DNA from: Nemophila menziesii
Lineage: Eukaryota > Streptophyta > Magnoliopsida > Boraginales > Hydrophyllaceae
Assembly (NCBI GenBank): GCA_029959085.1
Contig: JARWIR010000002.1
Coordinates: 78,892,224 to 78,956,223, forward strand
Reading direction: 5' to 3'
DNA: 64,000 nt
The number at the start of each line of letters is the position of its first letter. Position 1 is the stretch's first letter. The notes beneath the pieces are model-generated. The model searched no databases and was not told the origin of the DNA. It was given only the letters and a program-made list of their open reading frames with translations. The position numbers and the translations under genes were made by a program. Below are positions 1-10,286 of this stretch, piece after piece.

Positions 1-129
1 ACAAGAAAGAACAGTAAACTTATAATTAATAATAATAAAAAAACTTAAATTCGAGCCACTTGTATTAACAAAAAAGAGACTTGAGTTCAGTGACTAATGT
101 GTTGATTAGTTTTCATGGGGGTATTGCAC
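1..129. other. No gene; left flank of LINE 1
   Basis: AT-rich sequence without a supported gene. It lies just outside the 3' end of the minus-strand LINE that follows. Confidence 0.5.
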
Positions 130-229
130 GTTTATGATCTTTTAACTTTTTCTTTTTGTTCTTTTTTTGTCAAATTACAAGAAAATGAAGAAAATATATA
201 AAATTACATATACACTGACTTTAAGAAAA

Positions 230-966
230 TACAAGATTCAAGTAACGAGCATTCCTTCCATGCTGATAAATTAATGTTACGCCGTGTGTATTTTGCAAGA
301 AGATCTGCAACATTATTTAACTTCCTATTTATGAAAGAAACCTTCCAAAAAGGAATTTTTTGTAGCTAGCTCCTCATTTCGGCAATAAAAGGATAAATTT
401 GTTATCAACGACTTGTTCTTCAAAAAATACCTTGAATTAGCTCAAGGTTATCGGAGTAAAATGAAACACTCCGAAGATTACACGAGGCAACCTTCCTCAT
501 CGCAAAAAGTACCGCCCAGCATTCCCCTTCTAATGAACTTTACACAATACATCTAAAAAAAACTTTATGTACAATTTACCTTCTTTATTAACTGAAATGG
601 AAGAAATGTCAGAAGGCTCCCATTCTTTGGTGAACGAGGCATCACTCATAAACACAATATCTGATTCATCACTAAGCAGAGGGTTATCTAATAACTCATT
701 ATCTTTTTCCAGAATACGCTTTCCATTTTCCCCGCTAGTTGACTCTCCATTTTCGGTTCAAACATATCTTTCATATTATAATGAATTTTAAATAAAATGT
801 CTTTAACAACCCATGGGGTATTTTCATGGAAACCTTTCATTCTAGCCTTCCATATATTCCAAATAGTCAAGAGAATATAAGTGATGACTTCATTTCTATT
901 CCAACAATTATCCATGAATCTTATACTGGTATCCATAAGCCAATTACCTAGTTCATATTTGGGCAA
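230..966 (-). pseudogene. LINE 1 ORF2 C-terminus: linker and RNase H remnant
   Basis: The minus strand at 688-966 is open and contains YILLTIWNIWKARMKGF, typical of the stretch after the zinc-binding domain of plant L1 ORF2 proteins. Further left, about 230-350 reads FINRKLNNVADLLAKYTRR in broken frame, which resembles the end of LINE RNase H domains (R..N..AD.LAK). Between them, words such as FIRRGMLGG can be read, but stops interrupt the frame. RNase H would degrade the RNA of the cDNA hybrid in an intact element. The enzyme is dead here. Confidence 0.65.
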
Positions 967-1600
967 GTATATAAAAAGGGATTCAATTTATAAAGAAACA
1001 TTCATCTGGAGAATTTGAAATGGTATTAACACAAATATTTGAGATCACCATTGGGTAAGGAATAACATCAATCTTGAAAAACCGGCCGGATGTGAATTGA
1101 ATAGAGTGGCTCAACTTTTCAATGATAATATGACTGCCTGGAATATTGATGTTCTAAGGAAACATTTTCCTCTTAATATCGTTCGTGATATTTGTAAAAT
1201 CCCTATTCTACTTATCAGAGAGGATGAGAAATTAATTTGGCCATTTACAAAAGATGGGATCTATACTACGAAGTCGGGATATCACAAGCTTATAAATCTT
1301 GAAATTCATAAGGAATCTCAATCATCGAAACAAGTTAATCAAAATGATAGGAACCTATGAAATATTATTTGGAGATCAGATGTTATGAATAAAGTTAGAG
1401 ATTTTGGATGGAATGTTTGTAATGGTGCGATCCCAACAAAAAGAAATGTTAAAATTAGAAAATATGTTAAAGATGACACTTGTGAATGGTGTGAACTTGA
1501 AATGGAAGATATTGCCCCTTAGTATGGAGGTTTGGGCGAACTCAAAAATACAAATTCGAATAGAAAAAGACACTAAATATGAACTAGGTAATTGGCTTAT
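935..1600. repeat. Inverted segment bounded by a 26-bp perfect inverted repeat
   Basis: Positions 935-960 and 1575-1600 are exact reverse complements over 26 bp. Both encode KYELGNWLM in the LINE reading sense, one on each strand. The sequence between them carries the LINE zinc-binding region on the plus strand, although the rest of the element is on the minus strand. The simplest reading is a local inversion that duplicated the breakpoint sequence. Confidence 0.85.
1000..1574 (+). pseudogene. LINE 1 zinc-binding (zf-RVT) region, inverted
   Basis: An 87-residue open stretch at 1097-1360 contains LIWPFTKDGIYTTKSGYHKL. The same frame continues after one TGA stop with WRSDVMNKVRDFGWNVCNGAIPTKRN and CEWCELEMEDIAP. 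This is the pattern of the reverse-transcriptase-associated zinc-binding domain of plant LINEs (W....G.YTVKSGY, then C..C). It belongs between RT and RNase H of LINE 1 but points the opposite way. The TGA at the end of the first stretch and the frame break near the second breakpoint make it non-functional. Confidence 0.75.
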
Positions 1601-1619
1601 GAAGTAAATATTAAAAATT

Positions 1620-2545
1620 CACATGATTTTCTATACTGGCTTCCCGAAAAAATAAAATGTAATCTGCAAAGAGCCAATGTGAAATAGCATTACTCCCTCT
1701 TACAATTTTAATTCCTTTAAGTAACTTTTGTTCCTTGGCCTCCTAAAGGATAACTGATAATGCTTGAGTAACTAGACAAAACAAAAAAGTGGAGAAGGAT
1801 TCACCTTGTCTCAAGCCCCTTGAAAATTTTGCTATATTGAACAAAATGCCATTTATAAGAAGCTGATATGTCAATGATGTTACACAGTTTCTGATCCATT
1901 CAGTCCATCTACAACAAAAACCAAGTTTAGCCATCAATTCAAACAAGAAATCTCATTCAACATTTTCATATGCTTTAGAGAAATATGCCTTAATTGCCAT
2001 AGAGTATGCCTTGGAAGTTTTATTATTTTTTAAAAAGTGGTAAAGCTCATGAGCTTTTAAGACATTATCATATATAGATGTCCTTGGGACAAAGGCATTC
2101 TGTGTATCATCAACCCAGATACTCATAAGGGTTGCATCCCCAGTACCAAAATTTTCGAGGTAACTTTATAAATAAAATTGGCACAACTGGTTTCTAAAAG
2201 AACCAATGGACTCAGGATTCAACACTTTAGGTATGAGAGCTATAATACTAACATCTACAACATATAAATCACTATTATTGCAAAAGAAATCAGATACCAC
2301 TCCAATCACATAAAACTTAATCAATTCCCAGTATTTAAGAAAGAAAAAACCTAAAAATCCATCTGTCCCAGGAGCCTATTCAGGGTTTAAACTCTTTAAT
2401 GTTATTTCCAATTCACTCATATTGAATGGTTTAGTCAATATTGCATTCATATCCTCATCCACTACTAGAGAAATGAAATTAAGTGTAGAATTTAAATCCA
2501 TTGGGCCCACTGTCTGAAATACATTAGATTATCCACTACCATTAC
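1620..2545 (-). pseudogene. LINE 1 reverse transcriptase remnant
   Basis: On the minus strand the RT motifs appear in order: ALIPKVLNPESI, QNAFVPRTSIYDNVLKAHE, AYSMAIKAYFSKAYENVE, RGLRQGESFSTFLFC and HWLFADYILFF. These match plant L1 ORF2 (finger motif, GR.I.DN, AYD.VEW, RGLRQGDPLSP and FADD). Two catalytic-region positions are changed: the first aspartate motif reads KAYFSKAYE rather than KADFSKAYD, and FADD reads FADY, so one of the paired aspartates is lost. Several in-frame stops are present. The 67-residue open stretch at 1743-1946 is the longest intact part. Confidence 0.8.
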
Positions 2546-2549
2546 ATAA

Positions 2550-3760
2550 AAGTTATAACATCAATCGTATAAATATACCGTCAAATACTTTTTAAACTAA
2601 TTAGTTCGGCAAATGATGGATCTAAAGAAACTCACACGGTATCACCTCCATTGAAATAAACCATTTAAAAAATCCAAATTAAGGTAAGAAAAAAAAAACA
2701 AATAGTCATTAATCTCATTAGAAATATCAAAACTATCTTCAGACCAAATCCCATTAGCCAATTTGATCCTAGAAATATTGTTTGTTGATATATTGGCTTT
2801 GGAAACTGTCTGAAAAAACTTTGAATTCTTATCTCCATGTTTGCGCCATAAGTTTATAAAATTTGTAGCCTAATATTTTTCCTCCTATAACAAATGTTCT
2901 TCTAGTACTCTAGTCAAAGAGTTAAACTTTTTTATTTCTTGCTCAGAAAAAGAGGCATTAGATAAAGATTCTATTTCAGATATAGTATTGTTAATAAGTA
3001 ACCTTTGGTTAAGTGTTTTTTTTCTATCCCATCTAGTTAAACCAAATATGAGACATTTAATTTTCCTCTGGAACCTCATAATACCTTTACCAACAAATTT
3101 TTTATAAGAGTTCCAACTATTCTTAATAAGCTCATTATAAGATTCCATAGTTATCCAATTTTTGTCAAGAATAAATCTTGCACTATATTTATTTTTACCA
3201 TTATTCAAGTGAAGCATTAGAGCAGATTGATCAGACTGCACAACTGGATGAGCTTCAACCCAGCTACCTGGTGAAAGAGTGAGCCAATGTTCATTGACAA
3301 GTTCCCTATCTAGTATCTCTTTAATTAATTTACCCCCTTTCCTTTTGTTACTCTGGGTAAATCTAACTCCTTTTTTAGGAAGTTCAAACAATTCAAGTTG
3401 ATTTATAAAATCATTTAACAGAGACATGTTGTGTACATTTGGGTCATCTCCTTTCATCTTATCATCTGATATTCTAATAATATTAAAATCACCTAATATA
3501 GACCAATAGGTATTTATTGAATTGAATTTTTTTCAAATCTTCTAAAAACACATGTTTATCAGCTTGGGAAGGAGGGCCATACACAAAAGAGACAAACACA
3601 TCCTTCATCCCTAAAAATTTCTATTTTGCATTGAATAATGTTAATAGAGCAAGAGATTTGTTCAATTCTACAATATTTTGTAGCGATATTAATCAAACCC
3701 CCTAACTTGCCTACATGGTCAATATAGGCAATAATTTTCATACCAGTTTTATGACTTAGC
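2550..3760 (-). pseudogene. LINE 1 endonuclease and linker remnant
   Basis: The 190-residue open stretch at 2885-3457 carries the C-terminal half of an AP-endonuclease-like domain. Just upstream, ILGDFNIIRISDDK supplies the GDFN motif; then come LNDFINQLELFELP, GVRFTQSNKR and PVVQSDQSALMLHL. The last normally reads SDHSP, so the catalytic histidine is Gln here. Further upstream, 3559-3741 reads GGLINIATKYC and, after a frame change, KHVFLEDLKKI. The stretch after SDQS is the linker towards RT. In a live element this domain nicks target DNA; the stops and lost His show it is inactive. Confidence 0.78.
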
Positions 3761-4085
3761 TTTCAATAAAATTAACATGCTGTTTAGTTTCAGACAAGAA
3801 AAGCACCTTGGTATGGTTAATTCTCAATGCCAACTCTGTCAAGGGCGTACCAGCCCCTTGATAGTTCCAATAATAGATCATATCTCCATTGGGTTTGTTA
3901 TGGGACAACCCCACAAACCTTTTCAGGCTTCAAATTTTCCTCCTCATACTATTGACCCATCTCATCATCTGGCTCGTTGAATGTTTCCTCTGCCTCCAAA
4001 GTTTCCTTAACCTTCTCACCATCTTCTTCGGCCATAAACGCATCCACATTATTGGAGATGGGAGTTACAGAAGAAGCCGAGGATA

Positions 4086-5305
4086 CATTGGATCCCAACC
4101 CTAGTCACGTCGAACCTGACATGTTCTATTCTTCTCCTTTTCAATCGAACCAAATTGGAGGTGTGGACTCGAGTTGTCTGTGATGGATCGAGCTATAGAG
4201 ACCATATTAGGTTTGAGGATGGTTGGTAATCGGACATTAAGGCGTGTAGGTGGACTTTTAAATAAGACAGGTGATTTAATAATAGATGGGCCATCACCAT
4301 CCGGGTAGGGTTTATTTATGAACGAGTTATTTGTAGGTTCAGGTGGCCTGGTGACACGTGACATGTTGACCTTCTTACAATACGTGTCATCTGACTGATC
4401 ACCAGACTTAATCAGAGTATCATTCACCGATGCACCGGAGGAAGAATCACATCTTTATCTTCCAATGGCAAATTATTATCAGTAATCTTATGCTTCCCCT
4501 TAAATTTATTCTTCGGAGTTCGAATTAACCCCGTTCCACCCTCAAATTTCTGAATTCCAACTTTGAATACAAAATTACCTCCTCCACTTTTAACAATCGT
4601 GGGATCGGGAGCACTGACCCAATTTCCAAGTTTGACAACCAATTTAACTAGGTTCTCACACTCTGATTCTTCATAAGAAAATTAACCCACAACCATAGCA
4701 GAAGTCATGTAAATCCTCAAATTTGTAAGCGATCCATGTAGGTTCTCTGTGTTTTTTGGACAAAGTAAAACCCATAAAAAAGGGGGTTGTTTATAGGCCA
4801 ATAAATTCAAACTCTAACAGTCGAATCCTCACAATAAGTCTCAGGTTTAGGTAGAACTAGATCTTCGTGATTTTTCTAACATTTGTTTCCTTCAAACATG
4901 TTACCAGTATCCCATCTATTCAAACCCAAAACGAAGTACAATTAAGCACTTCTGGGTTACGAATAACATCATCCCATTGCTGAGCATGAACACGAAACCC
5001 AAGTATATGATAAGGCATATTCATCCAAACCCTATCATAATCTTCTTGATTTTCAAATTTTAGAATACAAACATTGTGCCCTCGTTTTTCAGCGTTTAGC
5101 TTAAGTTTTACCCCCAATGTTTAATCGCAATAGATTTAAGGTAGGTAAAACTGATGAAACCAAAAGCTAGCATTCGAACGAACAACTTGGCTTCATCAAA
5201 CTCAACATATTTGCCACTTTCATCAGGGGAAAGTGTAAGAGTATCATCTCCATTAAAGGATTCTTTATCATAAAACTTAAGGCTCGATTCCGGTGGAAAA
5301 TTCAT
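4086..5305 (-). pseudogene. LINE 1 ORF1: DUF4283-like protein with zinc knuckle, broken
   Basis: The likely start is the ATG at 5303-5305 (MNFPPESSLKFYDKESF). The upstream part of the open frame is only a translated GA microsatellite. After a frameshift near 5108, GHNVCILKFENQEDYDRVWM and PYHILGFRVHAQQWDD match the DUF4283 region of plant LINE ORF1 proteins, which bind RNA. At about 4655-4720 a CCHC-type knuckle can be read (FCYGCG....YEESEC), with the expected His changed to Tyr. The rest (4101-4642) is a Pro/Ser/Lys-rich tail. Several frame changes break the ORF. Confidence 0.7.
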
Positions 5306-5401
5306 ACGATCGACACCGTAAGTAAAAGAGGGTTCCAGTGAGGGGTAGGGAGAGAAGGGAAGTGAGTGGGTTAGCAAGAAAGGAAAGGGGAAAGAAGAAG
5401 A

Positions 5402-5404
<3 letters not shown>

Positions 5405-5440
<36 letters not shown>
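5405..5440. repeat. (GA)n microsatellite
   Basis: An uninterrupted GA run in the 5' part of LINE 1. It creates an artificial poly-Leu/Ser reading frame on the minus strand. Confidence 0.95.
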
Positions 5441-5441
<1 letters not shown>

Positions 5442-5509
5442 CGGTACTGTTTTATGGTTGTGGTAGGATGGTGGTAGGGATAGTGGTGAGATGTCTTTCG
5501 ATATCTCAA

Positions 5510-6724
5510 GAAGTGTGCTTGGAAGAGAGACTCATAGTAAGACTTTTACTTAGGGGTGTTTGTTTGCACTTGATTAGATCTTAATCTGGTTTATTAAGAC
5601 ACTGGATAAATAAAACTATTTGTTTTTACTGACCAATTCAGATCTGAATAGCTTTTAACTGGTATGTTTCATTAAGATCTAAAATTAGACTATGCCACTT
5701 AACAAAATAAGTCATATTCAGCTATTATTCAACATTCAGTACTTATCACTTAAAAAAATTAAACACCTTTTTTTCTAATTATGAAAATTTGAGCTATTCC
5801 CCTGTTATTGTATATAATTCTCAATAAAACATTTTTTTTTTCAAATTGTTCTTTTACGATCCCTCACACACGTCTACATATTCGGTGTGTGATCCTTGCT
5901 GATCAGTTTACTGAGTTAAGCATTGAACTCAATCAGATGATACTTACCTTTGGAATAATTGTTTAGTCCAATCAAAATCAGATATCAAATCATAAGGTTC
6001 GATTTATTGTTAGGAGAATTGTCAAACATGTAAATATCTATAATATAAATTCACTACTTAACTGTCTTTTTTGTCAAAAACTTCTTAACTTAACTGTATC
6101 GATCATGCAACATTAACCAGAATCGACTTTTCTTAGCCCCGGTCACGTTAAATTTTTAAAATTTGACTAATTCAAATCCTATTATTTTCAAATGAATCAT
6201 GAGTCTGAAGTTTGACACGTTAATACAAATCTTTAGATTTTTCAAAATAGTTATTATCATAGAAAAAGTAAACTAAATAAGAACTCGCTAGTCATGGCTT
6301 CATGGGTCCTACCCTAAAAACCAATGTAGAAGTGAGATTACATGGGATGTTTAGAGTGCTTCTTTGTGTTTGTAAAAAAATATGATGATTTATAGAAATG
6401 TCATTGACTTTAATTAAGTAGGGCCCTCAATAATGGCAAGTATTCAGCTTCTGGGGAGCCTAAAACATGCACCCAGGCCTCAATCCGTATTACAATAATA
6501 GAGAGGGGGAGGGGGATCATGGTGGCCTGGCCCCTCGTCTAAGGACCATTCGTTGAAAGATAATTCCATTTGCCCCTCAACTTTTGTTTCTTGACCGTTG
6601 GATCACATATAAAGGTATAAGAAAGTTATTCAAACTCAAATACTCACATGGAAAGTTTGGAACAATATATGCTCTCTCAAATTCATGGATGGACATAACT
6701 TCTTAGAGACCACTATGATAGCTT
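5510..6724. other. No gene recognised
   Basis: AT-rich intergenic sequence. The stretch 5548-5760 starts with GGGGTGTTTGTTTGC, which resembles the end of hAT-type MITEs, but no opposite inverted end was found. There is a short purine-rich patch at about 6500-6515. I see no coding potential. Confidence 0.5.
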
Positions 6725-7092
6725 TTGACCTAATATTTTTTATTTAAATTTTTAATCTTGTCTTGTTTATTTATCTATATATTCGTCTTAGTATAAAGCG
6801 AACTTGTCATCTATCTTTGTTGCCACATTGCAAAACGTATATAATGTGTTGTCACAAAACTACTATCAATGGTATAGAAAAATATATAATAATGGTAAGA
6901 ATACAACTCAAAATATAGAGAGTTATATTTTACAATATCATTGATATTAGTATATTATGACAAAACATTATATATGGGTTTGCAGTGTGGCAACAAAGAT
7001 AGATGACAAGTTCGCTTTATACTAAATCGAATATATAGATACAAGACAAGATTGAAAATGTAAATAAAAAATATCAGTCTAAAAAGTAATGT
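6725..7092. mobile_element. Long-inverted-repeat MITE/foldback element
   Basis: About 120 bp at the left (AATCTTGTCTTG... AGTATAAAGCGAACTTGTC... TTGCCACA) recurs as a reverse complement at the right (about 6955-7090), with a few mismatches and one small indel. The middle of about 110 bp is AT-rich and non-coding. Long arms and no ORF fit a non-autonomous DNA transposon. The exact ends and a target duplication could not be fixed, so the superfamily is open. Confidence 0.7.
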
Positions 7093-7256
7093 GTATAAAT
7101 ATAGGGATTACTTTTCAACTTCATAACCATCAATTTCGATTAAAAAATTCAACCTAATAAACGTTTAAGTTATTTTTTTAAAATAAAAACTAACCCATTA
7201 TATAATATTTTAAGATTTTGTAACCGAGAATAAAATCACTTTCTTGAATCGTCGAA

Positions 7257-7260
<4 letters not shown>

Positions 7261-7304
<44 letters not shown>
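7261..7304. repeat. (TA)n microsatellite
   Basis: Twenty-two uninterrupted TA units. Confidence 0.97.
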
Positions 7305-7309
<5 letters not shown>

Positions 7310-7319
7310 AACCAATTAG

Positions 7320-7540
7320 AAATTGGAGGTTAAAAGCATGAACGTAGTGGGTTGATAGCACAAAAATAGTCGGTGACACTACAAAAATCATGGTTTGATA
7401 GGGTAAAAACAATGAGTTACACCACAAAAACCGTGGGTTGACAGTGTAAAAATAGTGGATGATAGTGCAATAGCACTTGGTTAACAGTAAAAAAAGTAGG
7501 GTGATAATACAAAACAGTGGGTTGATAGTAAAAAAGTACA
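7320..7540. repeat. Degenerate minisatellite, unit about 20-25 bp
   Basis: The words GTGGGTTGATAG, CACAAAAATAG and ACAGTAAAAA recur about nine times with variation (for example 7347-7370, 7433-7455 and 7518-7538). This is an old, diverged tandem repeat. The 101-residue open frame across it on the minus strand is low-complexity and not regarded as a gene. Confidence 0.55.
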
Positions 7541-8170
7541 CAACCGAAAACGTTAAAAATTTTCAGAACCAACAAAAGGGTGAACGTTGAAAAACAAAAC
7601 TTTCAGAATCAAAAAATAAGTAAACGTTGAAAAACAATGAAACATAAACCCTAAAACTCATTTTTATCACACTCACATTCGAATAAAAGCAAACAACCGG
7701 AAACATTTACAATTTTCAGATCGGAAAATTAAAAGAAAAAGTAAACGTTGAAAAACAATGAAGCCTAAACTTTAAAACTCATCTCTTTCACACTCGCATT
7801 CATTGAAACAAAAAACATACAAGAAATCTCTCAACACTCACCTTTCCCGAGTGGCGGCGGTTTTCTTGTGCATGAGCGGCGGTAGTTTTCTTGTGCAGGA
7901 GAATGATCCCCGAGTGGCAGTGATATTTTACCTTAATTTGGACTCTTCAATTGTTGATGGTGTAGCCAAGTCGGGTTGATGATGGTGGAGATTAGTTTCC
8001 GAGTGCCGGCGGTTTTCTTGTGCAGGAGTGGCTAGGTGGGAAGGTGAGAGTGTTAAGAGATTTCTTTTATGTTTTTTGTTCCAATAAATGCGACTGTGAA
8101 AGAGATGAGTTTTAGGTTTTATATTTCATTTTTTTAACGTTTATTTTTTTTTCTGAAATTTTGTTCTGAT
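7541..8170. mobile_element. Foldback element with internally duplicated arm
   Basis: The left side carries two tandem copies (about 7600-7714 and 7715-7830) of a unit containing AAACGTTGAAAAACAATGAA and TTTCACACTCGCATTC. A reverse complement of the second copy lies at about 8038-8165. Between the arms, the phrase TTTTCTTGTGCA occurs three times near GGCGGCGG-type GC-rich sequence. No ORF is supported. It is probably a non-autonomous DNA transposon; its family is unknown. Confidence 0.6.
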
Positions 8171-8217
8171 TTTATTTTGATTTTGTATCAAATATAATCT
8201 TATTATATTTTGCATTA

Positions 8218-8221
<4 letters not shown>

Positions 8222-8250
<29 letters not shown>
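8222..8250. repeat. (AT)n microsatellite, left flank of MITE triple
   Basis: An AT run directly left of the MITE array. A second AT run lies at 9095-9119 on its right, so the array seems to sit inside one former microsatellite. Confidence 0.95.
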
Positions 8251-8253
<3 letters not shown>

Positions 8254-8257
8254 AAAA

Positions 8258-8511
8258 TGACCCAAAAAATCAAAATAATATTATTTTCAGCCCAATAACA
8301 TCAATGACAAAATTTCTTCCCAATAACATCATTAACTAAATTTTGTCCTTGATGGGAATCGTCCTTGACGGGAATCGTCCTTGATGGGAATCGTCCTTGA
8401 CGGGAATCGTCCTTGATGGGAATCGTCCTTGACGGGAATCGTCCTTGACGGGTAAACATGTAATCTTATAATAGTAAGTTAATGGATGATTCTTTGGGGC
8501 AAGTATAATAA
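8258..8511 (+). mobile_element. MITE copy 1 (array of three), 3' end truncated
   Basis: It starts with TGACCCAAAAAATC, continues through AATAACATCAATGAC and then six full 16-bp units TCCTTGAYGGGAATCG plus a partial one, and ends in GGGGCAAGTATAATA. Its 3' terminal inverted repeat is missing where copy 2 begins. No protein is encoded. Confidence 0.85.
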
Positions 8512-8514
8512 CAA

Positions 8515-8804
8515 TGACCCAAAAAATCAAAATAATATTATACTTGCCCCAAAGAATCATCCATTAACTTACTATTATAAGATTACATGTTTACCCGTCA
8601 AGGACGATTCCCGTCAAGGACGATTCCCATCAAGGACGATTCCCGTCAAGGACGATTCCCATCAAGGACGATTCCCGTCAAGGACGATTCCCGTCAAGGA
8701 CGATTCCCATCAAGGACAAAATTTAGTTAATGATGTTATTGGGAAGAAATTTTGTCATTGATGTTATTGGGCTGAAAATAATATTATTTTGGTTTTTTGG
8801 GTCA
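8515..8804 (-). mobile_element. MITE copy 2 (array of three), inverted
   Basis: The same element as copy 1 in reverse orientation, with both terminal inverted repeats (TGACCCAAAAAATC at the left, its complement at the right) and seven full 16-bp minisatellite units plus a partial one. The short open frames here come from the 16-bp tandem repeat and are not genes. Confidence 0.88.
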
Positions 8805-8813
8805 TTTTCCCTA

Positions 8814-9087
8814 TGACCCAAAAAATCAAAATAATATTATTTTCAGCCCAATAACATCAATGATAAAATTTCTTCCCAATAACATCATTAACTAAATTTT
8901 GTCCTTGATGGGAATCGTCCTTGACGGGAATCGTCCTTGATGGGAATCGTCCTTGACGGGAATCGTCCTTGATGGGAATCGTCCTTGACGGGAATTGTCC
9001 TTGACGGGTAAACATGTAATCTTATAATAGTAAGTTAATGGATGATTCTTTGGGGCAAGTATAATATTATTTTGATTTTTTGGGTCA
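8814..9087 (+). mobile_element. MITE copy 3 (array of three)
   Basis: Direct orientation, nearly identical to copy 1 but with both terminal inverted repeats. It has six full 16-bp units plus a partial one. It is followed by GACCC and the right-hand AT microsatellite. Confidence 0.88.
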
Positions 9088-9094
9088 TTGACCC

Positions 9095-9119
9095 ATATAT
9101 ATATATATATATATATATA
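9095..9119. repeat. (AT)n microsatellite, right flank of MITE triple
   Basis: AT run directly to the right of MITE copy 3. Confidence 0.95.
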
Positions 9120-9369
9120 GTTACCGGCTTACAAAAATACTCCACGAAAACATTATTTGTCGAAACTATATACTTTTCTTAAAATCTAATAGATATAATT
9201 GATAATAATAAGATTACAAAATTACAAAAAAACTTAACCCACACTACAAGTCGTAGAATCAAGTTTGAGAAGAGCAACTAACTGGAGGTATAGGGAGTAC
9301 CAATTGCTAAACAAATTGTCTAGTAACATTTGTTTGGCAATCGATTCATGTATCATATTGATGTCTCTT
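9120..9369. other. No gene recognised
   Basis: AT-rich sequence without coding signal between the MITE array and LINE 2. Confidence 0.5.
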
Positions 9370-10286
9370 TTAAAAGAAGAAGTGGGGGTTGCATTGTTCA
9401 GTTGCAAAGTATGTAACTTTAATATTACACAATTTTAAAAGTTGAATAGGAGTACTCTTTAGGGGTTTCATTGCCAATTTGCAATTGTTTTCATTGATGA
9501 CTTTCTGCCTTTGGTAGGAGATTGCCATTTCAGTTGTTTTCATAATTCCTTTTGTTTCAACTTTCAAAGGCGTTATCCGTAGCACAAAAAGACGATTTAT
9601 TTTCCAAAAAGATATTTTCTGAATCCCTGGATACACATGATATTGCAGCATGATTATCCTTAAAAGATGCATCACCGTTTATTTTGATCATATTTTTGGG
9701 TGGTTTTTTCCAGCAAAAGTTATTTATACTAGCTTTGTTACTAGTATTTCCAATTTATTTAGTCTCACTTATAGTGTTGCAATGGTATCTATTAGAATTT
9801 CCACTGCCTTCACTATTTTGATTTGTTTTCATTCCGTCAGTGGAGGGCTTACATCATAAGGGAAGTTTGTGTAGTATTGTTCTTGCCAGATAATTGGAGC
9901 TCTTTCAATAATATTTTTTGGATATATTATGGTATTGTTGAAAATAAATTAATTTTTGTGTTTCCAAATAATCCTGGAAATCGTATATACATATTCTAAC
10001 ATAGTGTCATTTTCGCTCTAACTGCCCCTGATTGATTTATTTATATTAACTAACCAGTTATCAAACTTTGTTAGTGTGACTATTTTCATATTTTAAGTCC
10101 AGGTGCGACCCAAACCATGTTGCTTTTGCACTACGGAATTCAAATAACACGTGTTCAAATGTTTCAGAATCCAAATTGCAAATTCTACAAGTTGGATTAG
10201 TAGAGCATATTTAATATTATAGATTGGACTCATTAGGAACAATATTTCTGTAAGCTTTCTATATATAATTTCTTATTTTGGGTGCC
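9370..10286 (-). pseudogene. LINE 2 ORF2 C-terminus (zinc-binding and RNase H), interrupted
   Basis: On the minus strand, about 10070-10200 reads TCRICNLDSETFEHVLFEF and AKATWFGSHLDLKYE. This is the zinc-binding domain that follows RT in plant LINEs (C..C......EH). At about 9560-9690, INGDASFKDNHAAISC and RDSENIFLE match the start of the RNase H domain. A later frame reads IMKTTEMAISYQRQKVI. Stops and at least one frameshift are present. The zinc-binding domain is cut at 10286 by LTR element B and continues beyond it at 20148-20211. Confidence 0.75.

Larger units (their letters stand above)
130..5500 (-). mobile_element. Degenerate L1-like LINE (LINE 1)
   Basis: A non-LTR retrotransposon read right to left. 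It shows ORF1 (DUF4283-like region plus zinc knuckle), then ORF2 remnants in the expected order: endonuclease, reverse transcriptase, and an RNase H tail at the left end. A T-rich stretch at 139-170 may be the decayed poly(A) tail seen from the other strand. The zinc-finger segment between RT and RNase H is inverted in place. Many stops and frameshifts make it inactive. I could not recognise target-site duplications, so both ends are approximate. Confidence 0.8.

Noticed and set aside
5548..5950. Possible hAT-type MITE starting GGGGTGTTTGTTTGC
   Set aside because: No matching inverted end and no 8-bp duplication could be found.
7236..7541. 101-aa frame with hydrophobic stretches on the minus strand
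   Set aside because: It spans a TA microsatellite and a degenerate minisatellite; composition is that of AT-rich DNA, not a membrane protein.
8336..8761. Two opposite frames with VKDDSRQGRFPSRTIP repeats, looking like a repeat protein or CRISPR-like array
   Set aside because: The 16-bp unit is not a multiple of three, units are directly adjacent without unique spacers, and the whole lies inside a MITE.
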